Source: Gordonia sp. SID5947 (GTDB lineage: Bacteria > Actinomycetota > Actinomycetes > Mycobacteriales > Mycobacteriaceae). Taken from it: a stretch of 64,000 bases of DNA. Shown piece by piece: positions 38,410 to 47,950 of the stretch; within the stretch, counting starts at the first letter, position 1; each line of letters starts with the position of its first letter. Location: positions 1,984,001-2,048,000 of the forward strand of contig NZ_WWHU01000001.1 of the NCBI RefSeq assembly GCF_009862785.1, in the 5' to 3' direction. Position numbers and translations under genes: made by a program. The notes under the pieces were generated by a model. That model saw only the letters and a list, made by a program, of their open reading frames with translations. It was not told where the DNA came from and ran no database searches.

Positions 38410-39854
38410 CGGCGCGCTCCCGGGACACGGGTGCGACTCGAGTCCGAACACCTCGGACCCGCCGCCAACTCCTGTGCGATCGCCGACCGCAGCCGGGTCA
38501 TCCCGTCTGGCACCGTCATGTCGACGAGGACGTCGACGGTGCCGTCGGCGTAGAGGGCATACGAGGCGATCCCCTGGTCGGTCGCCAGCTGTGCCGCGTG
38601 GTCGGTGTCACGATGCACGATGATGCTGGCGCCTTCCGGCGGCAGCGGCGACAGCCACGCGTCCGTCGCCGCGATCCTGCGGTCGGCCGGAAACAGCGCG
38701 AGCGCTGCCCCACCGGCGCCCTGGCCGAGCAGAACCGAGATGGTCGGAACCGAGATCGAGACGAGTTCCGCTGTGCACCTGGCGATCTCAGTGGCCAAGC
38801 CGGATTCTTCGGCGGCCACCGACAATTCGGCGCCCGGGGTGTCGATCACGGTGACCACCGGCAAGTCCAGATCGGCGGCCAGGGCCATCCCGCGTCGCGC
38901 CACCCGGAGATCGGTCGGACCCAGCAGGTGACCGGCGGCCTGCGCACGGCGGTCATGTCCGATCACCACCGCCGGGTGTCCACCGAAACTGTGGAGCGCC
39001 AACCACAACGGCGCGTCGCCGCGGATCACCACGGCACCGTCGACCTCGAGGAGTTCGGTCAGTCCGGGCCGATCCGGCGCCCTGGTCGCGAGCACGGCGT
39101 CCCAGGCGGCGCAGCCCGGCGCGGAGACCGGAGCCGGCTCGGCGACCGCCAACCCGTGCACGTCCGCCGTCCCTTTCCGGGACAACACCGCGAGTGCTGC
39201 CCCGACAACGCCCGCGAGCTGGTCGGTCGGCACGACGGAATCCACCAAGCCGCGCCGGTGCAGATTCTCCGACGTCTGGACGTCTTCGGGAAATGGTTCC
39301 CCGTAGAGCCCCTCGTAGACACGGGGACCGAGAAAGCCGACAAGCGCGGACGGCTCCGCCCAGGTCACATGACCGAGGGACCCCCAGGAGGCGAAAACAC
39401 CACCGGTCGTGGGGTGTCGGAGGTACACCAGGTAGGGCAGACCGGCCGCCTTGTGCGCGTTGACCGCGCCGGTGATGGCGACCATCTGCAGGAAGGCCGC
39501 GGTGCCCTCCTGCATCCTGGTCCCACCCGACGCGGGGAGAGCGAGCACCGGGATGCGCTCACGGGTCGCCCGCTCGATGGCGGCGACCACCCGGCTCCCC
39601 GCGGTGTGGCCGATCGACCCTCCGAGAAAGCCGAATTCGCTGATGACCATGGCCAATCGGTGCCCGGCGACCCGCCCCGAACCCGTGATCACCGACTCGT
39701 CACACCCGGTGCGCTCCCGGGCGCGGGCAAGCGACGACCGATAGTCCGGTTGGAGTGGCTCCCAGACGACGGGAGAGTCCCACGCCTCGAAAGTCCCCGG
39801 ATCGACGACCGACGCGATCACTGCGGCGGCTACGGAATGCGGGTGATCGCTCAC
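38406..39854 (-). CDS. accD3: Acetyl-CoA carboxylase carboxyltransferase AccD3-like (fused beta/alpha halves)
   Basis: The 482-aa protein joins two carboxyltransferase halves. The beta-like half shows FGFLGGSIGHTAGSRVVAAIERA and LPASGGTRMQEGTAAFLQM. The alpha-like half has DTPGAELSVAAEESGLATEIARC and LGQGAGGAALALFPADRR. M. tuberculosis AccD3 has this plan, and its exact acyl-CoA is not settled. No zinc-finger cysteines are seen at the N-terminus. GTG 39854 is preceded by TAGGGT at 6 nt, a leaderless pattern, although GGAGGG also lies directly before it. Confidence 0.87.
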   Translation of the reverse strand: MSDHPHSVAAAVIASVVDPGTFEAWDSPVVWEPLQPDYRSSLARARERTGCDESVITGSGRVAGHRLAMVISEFGFLGGSIGHTAGSRVVAAIERATRERIPVLALPASGGTRMQEGTAAFLQMVAITGAVNAHKAAGLPYLVYLRHPTTGGVFASWGSLGHVTWAEPSALVGFLGPRVYEGLYGEPFPEDVQTSENLHRRGLVDSVVPTDQLAGVVGAALAVLSRKGTADVHGLAVAEPAPVSAPGCAAWDAVLATRAPDRPGLTELLEVDGAVVIRGDAPLWLALHSFGGHPAVVIGHDRRAQAAGHLLGPTDLRVARRGMALAADLDLPVVTVIDTPGAELSVAAEESGLATEIARCTAELVSISVPTISVLLGQGAGGAALALFPADRRIAATDAWLSPLPPEGASIIVHRDTDHAAQLATDQGIASYALYADGTVDVLVDMTVPDGMTRLRSAIAQELAAGPRCSDSSRTRVPGARR

Positions 39855-39860
39855 CCCTCC

Positions 39861-39866
39861 ACCCTA
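39861..39866 (-). promoter_or_regulatory. -10 hexamer TAGGGT for accD3
   Basis: On the minus strand TAGGGT lies 6 nt before the GTG start. The intervening GGAGGG is too close to act as a Shine-Dalgarno, so a leaderless transcript is likely. Confidence 0.5.
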
Positions 39867-39974
39867 ATGCGCTGTGCGGACCGGTCGACCAATCGAAAAC
39901 GAACGGCCCGGTCCGATGACCCTCGTGCCTGGTGACAGTCATAATCGCAGAACACCCAGCTGACAGGAGCCACC

Positions 39975-40451
39975 ATGTCCGACTACACCGTGACGCGAAC
40001 CGCCACGATCGCCGCGGCCCCGGAGCGGATCTATCCGCTCATCGCCGACTTCCACGAATGGAAGCGCTGGTCGCCGTGGGAGGGGCTCGACCCGGACCTC
40101 ACGCGCGACCACGCCGGGGCGGCGAACGGGGTCGGCGCGAAGTACGGGTGGTCGGGAAACCGCAAGGCCGGCAAGGGCACCATGGAGATCACCGACGTCA
40201 CCGAACCGACACGCGTCGCCGTCGCCGTCGCCTTCGAGAAGCCGATGAAGTCGACCAGCACCAGTGTGTTCACCCTCGCGCCCCGCGGCGCACAGACCGA
40301 GATCACCTGGACGATGACCGGCCCGCACTCGTTGTTCTCACGGATCGCCGGTCCGTTGGGGCTGTTCGACAAGCTGATCGGAAAGGACTTCGAAAAGGGT
40401 TTGGCCGCATTGAAATACGAAGCGGAGATCGCCCACGGTCAGCGCGAGTAG
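39975..40451 (+). CDS. SRPBCC-family protein (polyketide cyclase-like)
   Basis: The 158-aa Bet v1-fold protein begins MSDYTVTRTATIAAAPERIYPLIADFHEWKRWSPWE, the usual first strand and helices of SRPBCC proteins. It ends in a long helix (FEKGLAALKYEAEIA). It binds an unknown hydrophobic ligand. AGGAG precedes ATG 39975, and CATAAT (39939-39944) is a possible -10. Its 3' end overlaps the convergent RDD gene by 13 bp. Confidence 0.87.
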   Translation: MSDYTVTRTATIAAAPERIYPLIADFHEWKRWSPWEGLDPDLTRDHAGAANGVGAKYGWSGNRKAGKGTMEITDVTEPTRVAVAVAFEKPMKSTSTSVFTLAPRGAQTEITWTMTGPHSLFSRIAGPLGLFDKLIGKDFEKGLAALKYEAEIAHGQRE

Positions 40452-40903
40452 ACCACGCGCGTCCGCAGCAGGATGTCGGCGACCGATCGACGACGCCGGT
40501 CCACCACCACCCACACCAACCCGATGGCAAAGAGCACACAGACCACGGCACGTAGCAGCGCACCGACCGGACGCATGCGATTTCCCTTGTGGTTCACCAC
40601 GCGCAGACCCATCGCCACCGACCCGAGCGTGCGGCCCGACACCGCCCAGCACAGTGTCAGATAGGTGATCGACACGACGATGAAACCAGTCGCTGTGAAC
40701 ACCACATTGGGCTGCGGGAAGGAGAAGTCGCGAATGCTGAAGAGCAGTCGAACCATGGCGTAGCCGAGGTAGGCGCCGCTCAGCACCGCGAGCACCACCA
40801 GGAGGTCGAGAAACGCGGCCACGCCGCGGCTGACGATGCCAGCGCTCTTGCTGCTGTCGTGGATGACGGGCGGATGCGCGCGCGGATGCAGAGTGTCACT
40901 CAT
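40439..40903 (-). CDS. RDD-family membrane protein
   Basis: The 154-aa protein has the RDD domain: GIVSRGVAAFLDLLVV (the Arg and Asp of helix 1), a second helix near GFIVVSITYLTLCWAV, then GRTLGSVAMGLRVVNHKGN and RRRSVADILLRTRVVY. Three hydrophobic helices are visible. Function is unknown for most RDD proteins; some are Na+/H+ antiporters. The ATG lies within an 8-bp overlap with the upstream nonapeptide-repeat gene, so the two are coupled. Confidence 0.88.
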   Translation of the reverse strand: MSDTLHPRAHPPVIHDSSKSAGIVSRGVAAFLDLLVVLAVLSGAYLGYAMVRLLFSIRDFSFPQPNVVFTATGFIVVSITYLTLCWAVSGRTLGSVAMGLRVVNHKGNRMRPVGALLRAVVCVLFAIGLVWVVVDRRRRSVADILLRTRVVYSR

Positions 40904-41582
40904 CGGCCGGCTCCTCCGGCGCGCGCCGCAACATCCGGCCGACGATCCCCGCCACCACGTCGTCGGCACGCTCACTGGTACTGCGCACATCTGTCATCAC
41001 GTCAGAGGTCACCGAGGTGCTCGCCTCGCGGATGATGTCCGGCAGGTCGACACCCTCGATGATCTCGTTGGCCAAGCCGATGAGATCGACCCGATCCAGT
41101 ATCGCGTCCACATCGATCCGCGCCGCGATCGCATCGATGTCGATGCCACCGGCGACCGCGTCCAGATCGACATTCGCCACCGCCGCATCGAGGTCGACCC
41201 GGTCGCGGATCACGGCGTCGAGATCGACACGGTCGAGGATCGCCTCGATGTCCAGACCCGCCGCGACCTCGTTCAGGTCGACGTTGTCCCGGACCAGGGT
41301 GGTGAGGTCGAGTTCGGCGACGATCGCGGAGACGACCACCGCGACAAGACCTCGCATGCGGTCGATGACGTCGGGAAGGGCATCGAGCACCTGCTCGCCG
41401 CCGACGGCCAGCCGATCGACTCCACGACGCCCGAGTGAACCGACCACCGGCAGACGCAGTCCGAAACGGATACCCGACATCGCGACGGCAGCCGATGCGA
41501 CCGTCACGCGACCGGCGATCGCCACCGCCCCGGCCGCAGCCGCGACCAGTACCTCGCGCGGCACCTCATTGTCCTGGCCCAC
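40896..41582 (-). CDS. Nonapeptide-repeat protein of unknown function
   Basis: The 228-aa protein has a weakly hydrophobic Ala/Val-rich N-terminal part, then from about residue 105 to 190 a tandem run of nine-residue units of pattern [VIL]-D-[LIV]-[DE]-A-[VI]-x-x-R. At least seven units are recognisable (for example VDLDAVAGG, IDIDAIAAR, IDVDAILDR). I do not know a named domain. The DNA repeats are degenerate. It is coupled to the RDD membrane protein downstream. The GTG start is leaderless by pattern (TACGAT at 6 nt). Confidence 0.75.
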   Translation of the reverse strand: MGQDNEVPREVLVAAAAGAVAIAGRVTVASAAVAMSGIRFGLRLPVVGSLGRRGVDRLAVGGEQVLDALPDVIDRMRGLVAVVVSAIVAELDLTTLVRDNVDLNEVAAGLDIEAILDRVDLDAVIRDRVDLDAAVANVDLDAVAGGIDIDAIAARIDVDAILDRVDLIGLANEIIEGVDLPDIIREASTSVTSDVMTDVRSTSERADDVVAGIVGRMLRRAPEEPADE

Positions 41583-41588
41583 AGACGA

Positions 41589-41594
41589 ATCGTA
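41589..41594 (-). promoter_or_regulatory. -10 hexamer TACGAT of the repeat-protein/RDD operon
   Basis: TACGAT on the minus strand ends 6 nt before the GTG at 41582, with no Shine-Dalgarno sequence. It lies between the start of this gene and the sucD terminator. Confidence 0.5.
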
Positions 41595-41607
41595 GACCCC
41601 GAAAGAC

Positions 41608-41647
41608 CTGCGGCCGTTGTTCCCGGAAAAGGGAACAACGGCCGCAG
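41608..41647 (-). terminator. Strong hairpin terminator downstream of sucD
   Basis: CTGCGGCCGTTGTTCCC (41608-41624) pairs perfectly over 17 bp with 41631-41647, closing a 6-nt GGAAAA loop. It lies 18 bp after the sucD stop. There is no clear U-run, as is common in actinomycetes. Confidence 0.88.
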
Positions 41648-41665
41648 ATGTACGTCGCCGAGGGG

Positions 41666-42556
41666 TCAGAGGCTCTGATAGAGCTCCCGTGCCAGTTTGG
41701 CGGTCTCGCTCGGCGTCTTGCCGACCTTCACGCCTGCCGCCTCGAGGGCCTCCTTCTTGGCCTGCGCGGTGCCCGAGCTTCCGGACACGATCGCGCCTGC
41801 GTGGCCCATCGTCTTGCCTTCCGGCGCAGTGAATCCCGCGACGTATCCGACGACCGGCTTGGAAACGTTGGCCTTGATGTAGTCGGCCGCACGCTCTTCG
41901 GCGTCGCCGCCGATCTCACCGATCATCACGATGACCTTGGTCTCGGGATCCTTCTCGAACGCCTCGATGGCGTCGATGTGGGTGGTCCCGATGACCGGGT
42001 CACCGCCGATGCCGATGGCGGTGGAGAAGCCGATGTCACGCAGCTCGTACATCATCTGGTAGGTCAGTGTGCCCGACTTCGACACGAGGCCGATCGGTCC
42101 GTTGCCGGCGATGTTGGCCGGGGTGATGCCGACCAGCGACTCGCCCGGGGTGATGATGCCGGGGCAGTTCGGTCCGATGATGCGGGTCTTGTTGCCCTTG
42201 GACACGTTGTAGGCCCACGCGTATGCGCTGTCCTGCACCGGAATGCCCTCGGTGATGACCACCAGCAGCGGGATCTCGGCGTCGATCGCCTCGATGATCG
42301 CGTCCTTGGCGAACTTCGGCGGCACAAACGCGATGGAGACGTCCGCGCCGGTCTCCTTCATCGCCTCGGCCACCGAGCCGAACACAGGCAGCTCGACGCC
42401 GCCGTCGTGGCTCACCGTGGTGCCGGCCTTGCGCGCATTGACGCCGCCGACGATGTTGGTGCCCGCCTTGAGCATCAGGGCGGTGTGCTTGGTCCCTTCA
42501 CCGCCGGTGATGCCCTGGACGATGACCTTGTTCTCTTTGTTCAGAAAGATCGACAT
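41666..42556 (-). CDS. sucD: Succinyl-CoA ligase alpha subunit
   Basis: The 296-aa subunit contains the CoA-binding Rossmann domain ([19 protein letters not shown]) and the phosphohistidine loop [13 protein letters not shown]. With SucC it interconverts succinyl-CoA and succinate with nucleotide phosphorylation in the TCA cycle. ATG 42556 lies 11 bp after the sucC stop, so the pair is one operon, closed by the strong hairpin terminator. Confidence 0.98.
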   Translation of the reverse strand: MSIFLNKENKVIVQGITGGEGTKHTALMLKAGTNIVGGVNARKAGTTVSHDGGVELPVFGSVAEAMKETGADVSIAFVPPKFAKDAIIEAIDAEIPLLVVITEGIPVQDSAYAWAYNVSKGNKTRIIGPNCPGIITPGESLVGITPANIAGNGPIGLVSKSGTLTYQMMYELRDIGFSTAIGIGGDPVIGTTHIDAIEAFEKDPETKVIVMIGEIGGDAEERAADYIKANVSKPVVGYVAGFTAPEGKTMGHAGAIVSGSSGTAQAKKEALEAAGVKVGKTPSETAKLARELYQSL

Positions 42557-42567
42557 GGCTCAATTCC

Positions 42568-43731
42568 TCACTTGCTCGCCAGTTCGGCGGCCTTGTCGGC
42601 GCCGGAGTCCATCGTTTCGGCGAGCGTCACCAGCGGGTGGTTCGCATCAGCCAGGATCTTGCGGCCTTCTTCGACCTTGTTGCCGTCCAGGCGAACAACC
42701 AGCGGCTTGTTGGCGTCGGAGCCCAACTTGTCCAGCGCACCGACGATTCCGTTGGCCACCGCGTCACACGCGGTGATACCGCCGAACACGTTGACGAACA
42801 CGGACTTGACCTGGTCATCGCCCAGGATGACGTCGAGTCCGTTGGCCATCACCTCGGCCGAGGCACCGCCGCCGATGTCGAGGAAGTTGGCAGGCTTGAC
42901 GCCCTTGTGGGCCTCGCCGGCGTAGGCGACGACGTCCAGGGTCGACATGACCAGTCCGGCACCGTTGCCGATGATGCCCACCTGACCGTCGAGCTTGACG
43001 TAGTTGAGGTCGTTCTCCTTGGCCTTGAGCTCCAGCGGATCGGTGGCCTCTTTGTCCTCGAAAGCCTCGTGCCCGGGCTGACGGAAGTCGGCGTTGGCGT
43101 CGAGGGTGACCTTGCCGTCCAGAGCCAGGATCTGATCGTCGGGGGTGCGCACCAGCGGGTTGACCTCCACCAGGAGAGCGTCCTCCTTGATGAACACCTC
43201 CCACAGCTTCTGGATGGTGACCGCTGCGGCGTCGAGCACCTCGGCGGGCAGTTTGCCCGCCTCGGCGATGCTGCGCGCGAACGCGAGGTCGACGCCCTTG
43301 ACGGCGTCGACGGGGATCTTGGCGAGCGCGTCGGGGTTCTCCTCGGCGGTCACCTCGATCTCGACACCACCCTCCACCGAGCACATCGCCAGGTAGGTCC
43401 GGTTGGTGCGGTCGAGCAGGAAGGAGATGTAGTACTCCTCCGCGATGTCACTCGCCTCTGCGACCAGCAGCTTCTTGACGACGTGACCCTTGATGTCCAG
43501 TCCGAGGATCGACTCGGCATTCGCGACTGCGGCGTCGACGTCGGCGGAGTACTTCACGCCGCCCGCCTTGCCACGGCCACCGACCTTGACCTGGGCCTTG
43601 ACCATCACCGGTTTGCCGATTTCCTCAGCAATCTCCCGTGCCCCGGCAACCGTGTCGGTAACGCGGCCGGCCGAGGTGGGCACCTCGTGCTTGGCGAAAA
43701 GTTCCTTCGCCTGGTATTCGAAGAGATCCAT
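42568..43731 (-). CDS. sucC: Succinyl-CoA ligase beta subunit
   Basis: The 387-aa ATP-grasp subunit begins [18 protein letters not shown], with [16 protein letters not shown] in the nucleotide domain and [20 protein letters not shown] in the C-terminal ligase domain. It forms the SucCD heteromer of the TCA cycle. ATG 43731 is followed by the usual start sequence. The 420-bp upstream region holds candidate control sites. Confidence 0.98.
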   Translation of the reverse strand: MDLFEYQAKELFAKHEVPTSAGRVTDTVAGAREIAEEIGKPVMVKAQVKVGGRGKAGGVKYSADVDAAVANAESILGLDIKGHVVKKLLVAEASDIAEEYYISFLLDRTNRTYLAMCSVEGGVEIEVTAEENPDALAKIPVDAVKGVDLAFARSIAEAGKLPAEVLDAAAVTIQKLWEVFIKEDALLVEVNPLVRTPDDQILALDGKVTLDANADFRQPGHEAFEDKEATDPLELKAKENDLNYVKLDGQVGIIGNGAGLVMSTLDVVAYAGEAHKGVKPANFLDIGGGASAEVMANGLDVILGDDQVKSVFVNVFGGITACDAVANGIVGALDKLGSDANKPLVVRLDGNKVEEGRKILADANHPLVTLAETMDSGADKAAELASK

Positions 43732-44152
43732 TCAGCTCACCATCTCGTAGGTTTGTCCGCAGAAGGATGTAACACCGCAGGGGTGTATTGCGGGCCATAT
43801 CGGACTTTAAACCTGCCGCGTATGGCCCCTGTCGGCGCACCCGCCGCTTGTGCGACAGATCACTCGCTCGGGAGACGCGGGCGACACTTCTCGCCCGCCT
43901 GACCGGCACGGGCGGGCACGTGATTTCATGGACCGGATACATGAGCACGATCGCGCACTTCTTTACCGAAATGAATCTCGAGTTCATCTCAGCGCGAGTC
44001 GTTGGCACCCGGCGGTGATGCAGCTCACATAACGCCGGGTTTCTTGCTCCCAGCGTTGGACTTGCCGCAATCAATTCGTTACCGTCGGCTGTCAGTTGGT
44101 CACAAAAGGATTACGGACGATAACCCGGGGTCCTCGTTAGCAAAGAGATGAG
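43732..44152. promoter_or_regulatory. Long divergent regulatory region between sucC and the M23 peptidase gene
   Basis: No convincing gene lies in this 421-bp gap. Near sucC is the palindrome ACACC-N5-GGTGT (43772-43786). Near the peptidase gene are a CRP/GlxR-like GTGA-N6-TCAC site (44015-44028) and a possible promoter TTGGTC-N17-GATAAC (44096-44124). I looked for a c-di-AMP (ydaO-type) riboswitch, common before actinobacterial cell-wall hydrolase genes, and could not identify one. Confidence 0.45.
44015..44028. promoter_or_regulatory. CRP/GlxR-like site
   Basis: GTGATGCAGCTCAC is a perfect GTGA-N6-TCAC palindrome, close to the TGTGA-N6-TCACA consensus of actinobacterial Crp/GlxR. It lies about 68 bp upstream of the candidate -35 of the M23 gene and 284 bp upstream of sucC. 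Confidence 0.5.
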
Positions 44153-45247
44153 GTGGACGACTTGACGGGACGCGGTAATCCGGGCCGACCGGTCACCACC
44201 GGGCAATCCTTCGCCCGCTTCACCGAAGACCCGTCCGCCACGGATGTCACCACGATCATCCCGATCGACGACTTCACCGACGGCGAGACCACCTGGGACT
44301 CGGGTACGTGGGATCGCTACTACCATCCGACCCGCTCCGAGATCACCCAGGACATCCTGATCCCGGAGAACGAGTTCGACGCCTACGAGCACGACGAGCC
44401 GTTCGACGTCGACGGCGCCCGCCCCGACAGCTTCTCGCTCGAGAGCACCGCCGGAAGCGACGAGCGTCCCCTGCACATCTCCGACGACAAGCCCTTCCGC
44501 ACGCGGGCCGCTCAGAACGGCGCTGTACGCCGCGGCGGCAAACACCGCATCAGCGCTCCCCCGGCCGCCCTCAAAGGCGGCCGTGCCGCTCTCATCGCCA
44601 TGGCGGCCGGCGCGGCCGTGGCCGCGGTGGCACAGGTCGGTTCCACAGACACCACTCCCACCGCACCCACCAACGCGGCCAACGTCGACACGACCAGCGA
44701 GGTACCCGACCTCGGACCCGGCGTCGCCGCGGCCGCCCCGGCGAAGGACATGAACACCTTCACCGACCAGTTGGCCATCGGGAAGCAACGCGCGGCCGCC
44801 GAAGAGCAGCGCGAGAACCTCCTCCGCCGTCCGCTGTTCGAGTCGCCCATACCGATGGGCCATTACGACTTCACGTCCACCTACGCCAACCGCTGGGGGA
44901 GCTTCCACGGAGGCATCGACCTCGCCGCACCCCTCGGCACCCCGATTCACGCCGCCACCGACGGTGTCGTCGTGGAAGCCGGTCCCGCGTCGGGTTACGG
45001 CAACTGGGTACAGGTCCAGGCCGCCGACGGCACCATCACGATGTACGGCCACATGGCGTCGTCCGGCGTCCTGGTCCAGAAGGGGCAGCACGTCACCGCG
45101 GGCGACGTCATCGCACTCGTCGGCAGCGAGGGTTTCTCCACCGGCCCGCATTGCCATTTCGAAGTCTGGAAGAACGGGAACACCAAGATCGATCCCGCAC
45201 CCTGGCTCGCCGAGCACGGCGTGAAGCTCGCCAATTTCAGCGGCTGA
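44153..45247 (+). CDS. M23-family metallopeptidase (Rv0950c-like)
   Basis: The 364-aa protein has a ~145-residue acidic, probably cytoplasmic N-terminus, one membrane anchor (ALIAMAAGAAVAAVAQVG, about 147-165), and a C-terminal LytM domain outside the membrane. The zinc site is intact: His-x3-Asp in HGGIDLAAP and His-x-His in GPHCHFEV. It should hydrolyse peptidoglycan cross-links. GTG 44153 is given; TTG 44162, with GAGGTGG spaced upstream, is a serious alternative. It converges on pcrA, with a hairpin between. Confidence 0.9.
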   Translation: MDDLTGRGNPGRPVTTGQSFARFTEDPSATDVTTIIPIDDFTDGETTWDSGTWDRYYHPTRSEITQDILIPENEFDAYEHDEPFDVDGARPDSFSLESTAGSDERPLHISDDKPFRTRAAQNGAVRRGGKHRISAPPAALKGGRAALIAMAAGAAVAAVAQVGSTDTTPTAPTNAANVDTTSEVPDLGPGVAAAAPAKDMNTFTDQLAIGKQRAAAEEQRENLLRRPLFESPIPMGHYDFTSTYANRWGSFHGGIDLAAPLGTPIHAATDGVVVEAGPASGYGNWVQVQAADGTITMYGHMASSGVLVQKGQHVTAGDVIALVGSEGFSTGPHCHFEVWKNGNTKIDPAPWLAEHGVKLANFSG

Positions 45248-45254
45248 CAGACCT

Positions 45255-45283
45255 GCACGACCCGCCCGTCGAGAGGGCCGTGC
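45255..45283. terminator. Hairpin between the convergent M23 and pcrA genes
   Basis: GCACGACCC (45255-45263) pairs with GGGCCGTGC (45275-45283) apart from one A/C mismatch. It fills nearly all of the 36-bp gap between the two stop codons, so it may serve both genes. Confidence 0.5.
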
Positions 45284-47794
45284 CTAGAGCTTGTCGCCGG
45301 GGAGCCCACCTGCGGTCAGCAACGTGACCCGTCCGACGTTGCCGCCGAAATCGAACGTGATGCGCTCGGTCGCGCCATTGCCCTCTTTGGCCACCGCCTT
45401 GCCCATCCCGTACTTCGGGTGGTTGATGCGGTCCCCGACCTCGTAGTGCACCTGCTTGTTGCGACCACGCGTCGGGTCCGATGAATACGACGACCGGCCG
45501 CGGTCTCCTCCGAAGCCACCGCCCCCGAAGCCCGAGCCGGCACGACCGAAGACTCCGCCGGTCGACGACAGATGTCTGCTTGCCGAGCGTCGCGGTTCGG
45601 TGCGTCGCCAATCCAGCAGATGCTGCGGGATCTCTTGCAGGAAGCGCGATTCCGGGTTCGACACCGGCTGCCCCCAGGAAGCCCGGGTCACCGATCGGGT
45701 GAGGTACAGGCGCTCCTTGGCCCGCGTGATCCCCACATAGGCGAGTCGTCGCTCCTCGCTGAGTTCGGCGGGATCGCCGAGCGCCCGCAGATGCGGGAAA
45801 TGACCGTCTTCCCAGCCGGTTACGAAGACAACCGGGAACTCCAGGCCCTTGGCTGTGTGGAGGGTCATCATGGTGACCACTCCCTCGCCCTCGTCGGGCA
45901 CCTGATCGGCGTCGGCGACCAGCGAGACCTTCTCCAGGAAAGCAGCGAGCGACCCCGGCTCGGGTTCACCGTCGTTGTCGGGACGCTCGTCGAGGTCGAT
46001 GTCCACATCCGTGGTGTCGTCGGCGGACAACCCGGCGGCATCGGCACTGAATTCCCTTGCCACCGCGACGAGTTCGTTGATGTTGTCCAGGCGCGCACCA
46101 TCCTGTGGATCACGGGAGGCCTCGAGTTCGGTCCGGTAACCGGTCCGCTCGACGATCGCATCAACGAGCTCACCGATGTCGGCGCCCTCCTCGGTGGCGT
46201 CGACGACCGCGACGTCCTCGCTCGCCTCACCCGCCGCACCGAACGTCGCGAGGAAATCGTTGCGCAACCCTTCGATGAGATCCACGAAGCCGCCGATCTG
46301 TTTCACCGCACGGGTATTCAGCAACGGCACGTTTCCTTCGGCGCCCTCGACGAGGGCCTCGTAGAATCCGATCCCCCGGTTCTCGGCGTGCACCGCTACG
46401 CACGCCTCGGCCCGATCGCCGATGCCGCGCCGCGGCGTGTTGAGTATGCGCCGCAGACTGACCGAGTCATCCGGGTTGGCCACCACCCGCAGGTACGCGA
46501 CGATGTCGCGCACCTCTTTGCGCTCGTAGAACTTCGTCCCGCCGACCACCTTGTACGGGATGCCATGACGCACGAAGACCTCTTCGAGCGATCGTGACCC
46601 GGTGTTGGTGCGATAGAACACCGCGATGTCGGAGTAGGAGTGGCTCGACGACCCGCCGATCGAATAGTCGGTGAGTTCCTCGATCTCCTTGGCGATGAAC
46701 AACGATTCTTCGCGATCGGAATCAGCCACATAGCCGACGATCAGTTCGCCGTCGCCCGAATCGGTCCACAACCGCTTCTCGCGCCGGTTCGTGTTCCGTG
46801 CGATCACGGCATTCGCGGCCGACAGGATCGTCTGGGTGGAACGATAATTCTGCTCGAGCAGGATGCTCTCGGCGTTCGGGAAGTCGCGTTCGAACTCCTC
46901 GATGTTGCGGATCGTCGCGCCGCGGAACGCATAGATCGACTGGTCGGCATCGCCCACCACGCACAGTTCCGACGGCGACACCTGCGAGTCGGCGGCCTCG
47001 TCTCCGACCAGTTCGCGGATGAATACGTACTGGGCGTGGTTGGTGTCCTGGTATTCGTCGACCATCACGTGCCGGAACCGGCGGCGGTAGTATTCCGCCA
47101 CCTCCGGATGACGTTGGAGCAGCGACACCGTCTCGCCGATCAGGTCGTCGAAGTCGAAGGCGTTCGCGGTCTGCAGACGACGCTGGTACTCCGCGTAGAT
47201 CTGCGCCACCACCAGCACCGATGGTTCGCCGTCGGAGGCCGCGGCCAGTGCCGCGTCCGGATCGATGAGCTCGTTCTTCAGGTTCGAGATGTTCACCGAG
47301 ACGCCACGCGGACTGAACTTCTTCGGATCGAGCTGCATGTCGCGGATGATCATGCCCAGCAAGCGCTTCGAATCATCCGCGTCGTAGATGGAGAAGTTCG
47401 AGTTACGTGAGCCGAGCAGCGCCGACTGTGCGCGCAGGATGCGCACACAGGTGGAGTGGAACGTCGACACCCACATGTACGCCGCACGCGGGCCGACCAG
47501 TTCGATCACCCGCTCCCGCATCTCGGCGGCGGCCTTGTTGGTGAAGGTGATCGCCAGGATCTGGCCGGGCGTCGTGTCACGCTCGGCCAACAGGTAGGCG
47601 ATCCTGCGTGTCAACACCGCCGTCTTGCCCGAGCCCGCGCCCGCGACGATCAGCAGCGGACCACCGGCATGCAGGACCGCCGCGCGTTGCTGAGGGTTGA
47701 GACCATCGAGAAGGCGGGCGGCGCGGTCGTCGGACGCGATTCCGGTGCCGGAGTCCTGGGAGGTCTGGGCCGTTTCGCGGGTAGAGCTTGTCAT
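45284..47794 (-). CDS. pcrA: ATP-dependent DNA helicase PcrA/UvrD1
   Basis: The 836-aa SF1A helicase has motif Ia/I GAGSGKT (52-58), the DEYQDTN Walker B, VGDADQSIYAFRGA, and motif VI LAYVGITRAKERLYL. It unwinds DNA in nucleotide excision repair and replication-transcription conflicts. The C-terminal tail has a Gly/Ser/Arg-rich linker (FGGGGFGG) and a conserved end HYEVGDRINHPKYGMGKAV, the small Tudor-like domain that contacts RNA polymerase in PcrA. It is somewhat longer than mycobacterial UvrD1 (about 770 aa), mainly in the termini. Confidence 0.97.
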   Translation of the reverse strand: MTSSTRETAQTSQDSGTGIASDDRAARLLDGLNPQQRAAVLHAGGPLLIVAGAGSGKTAVLTRRIAYLLAERDTTPGQILAITFTNKAAAEMRERVIELVGPRAAYMWVSTFHSTCVRILRAQSALLGSRNSNFSIYDADDSKRLLGMIIRDMQLDPKKFSPRGVSVNISNLKNELIDPDAALAAASDGEPSVLVVAQIYAEYQRRLQTANAFDFDDLIGETVSLLQRHPEVAEYYRRRFRHVMVDEYQDTNHAQYVFIRELVGDEAADSQVSPSELCVVGDADQSIYAFRGATIRNIEEFERDFPNAESILLEQNYRSTQTILSAANAVIARNTNRREKRLWTDSGDGELIVGYVADSDREESLFIAKEIEELTDYSIGGSSSHSYSDIAVFYRTNTGSRSLEEVFVRHGIPYKVVGGTKFYERKEVRDIVAYLRVVANPDDSVSLRRILNTPRRGIGDRAEACVAVHAENRGIGFYEALVEGAEGNVPLLNTRAVKQIGGFVDLIEGLRNDFLATFGAAGEASEDVAVVDATEEGADIGELVDAIVERTGYRTELEASRDPQDGARLDNINELVAVAREFSADAAGLSADDTTDVDIDLDERPDNDGEPEPGSLAAFLEKVSLVADADQVPDEGEGVVTMMTLHTAKGLEFPVVFVTGWEDGHFPHLRALGDPAELSEERRLAYVGITRAKERLYLTRSVTRASWGQPVSNPESRFLQEIPQHLLDWRRTEPRRSASRHLSSTGGVFGRAGSGFGGGGFGGDRGRSSYSSDPTRGRNKQVHYEVGDRINHPKYGMGKAVAKEGNGATERITFDFGGNVGRVTLLTAGGLPGDKL

Positions 47795-47950
47795 CGGGAT
47801 TCAGATTACTCCGGCGTTGTGACAGCCGACCCGCTCGCACCGCCCCGACATTCACGCGGCGGTCACGGTACGGCCGACATCGAGGAGTCGAACCATTCGG
47901 GAAGGGTTGCTCATCCGGCCACGGCAGCTCCGAACGGTTCTGACGAGGAC

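Noticed and set aside
43732..44152. c-di-AMP (ydaO-type) riboswitch before the M23 gene
   Set aside because: This class often precedes actinobacterial peptidoglycan hydrolase genes, but I could not find its conserved core in either orientation.
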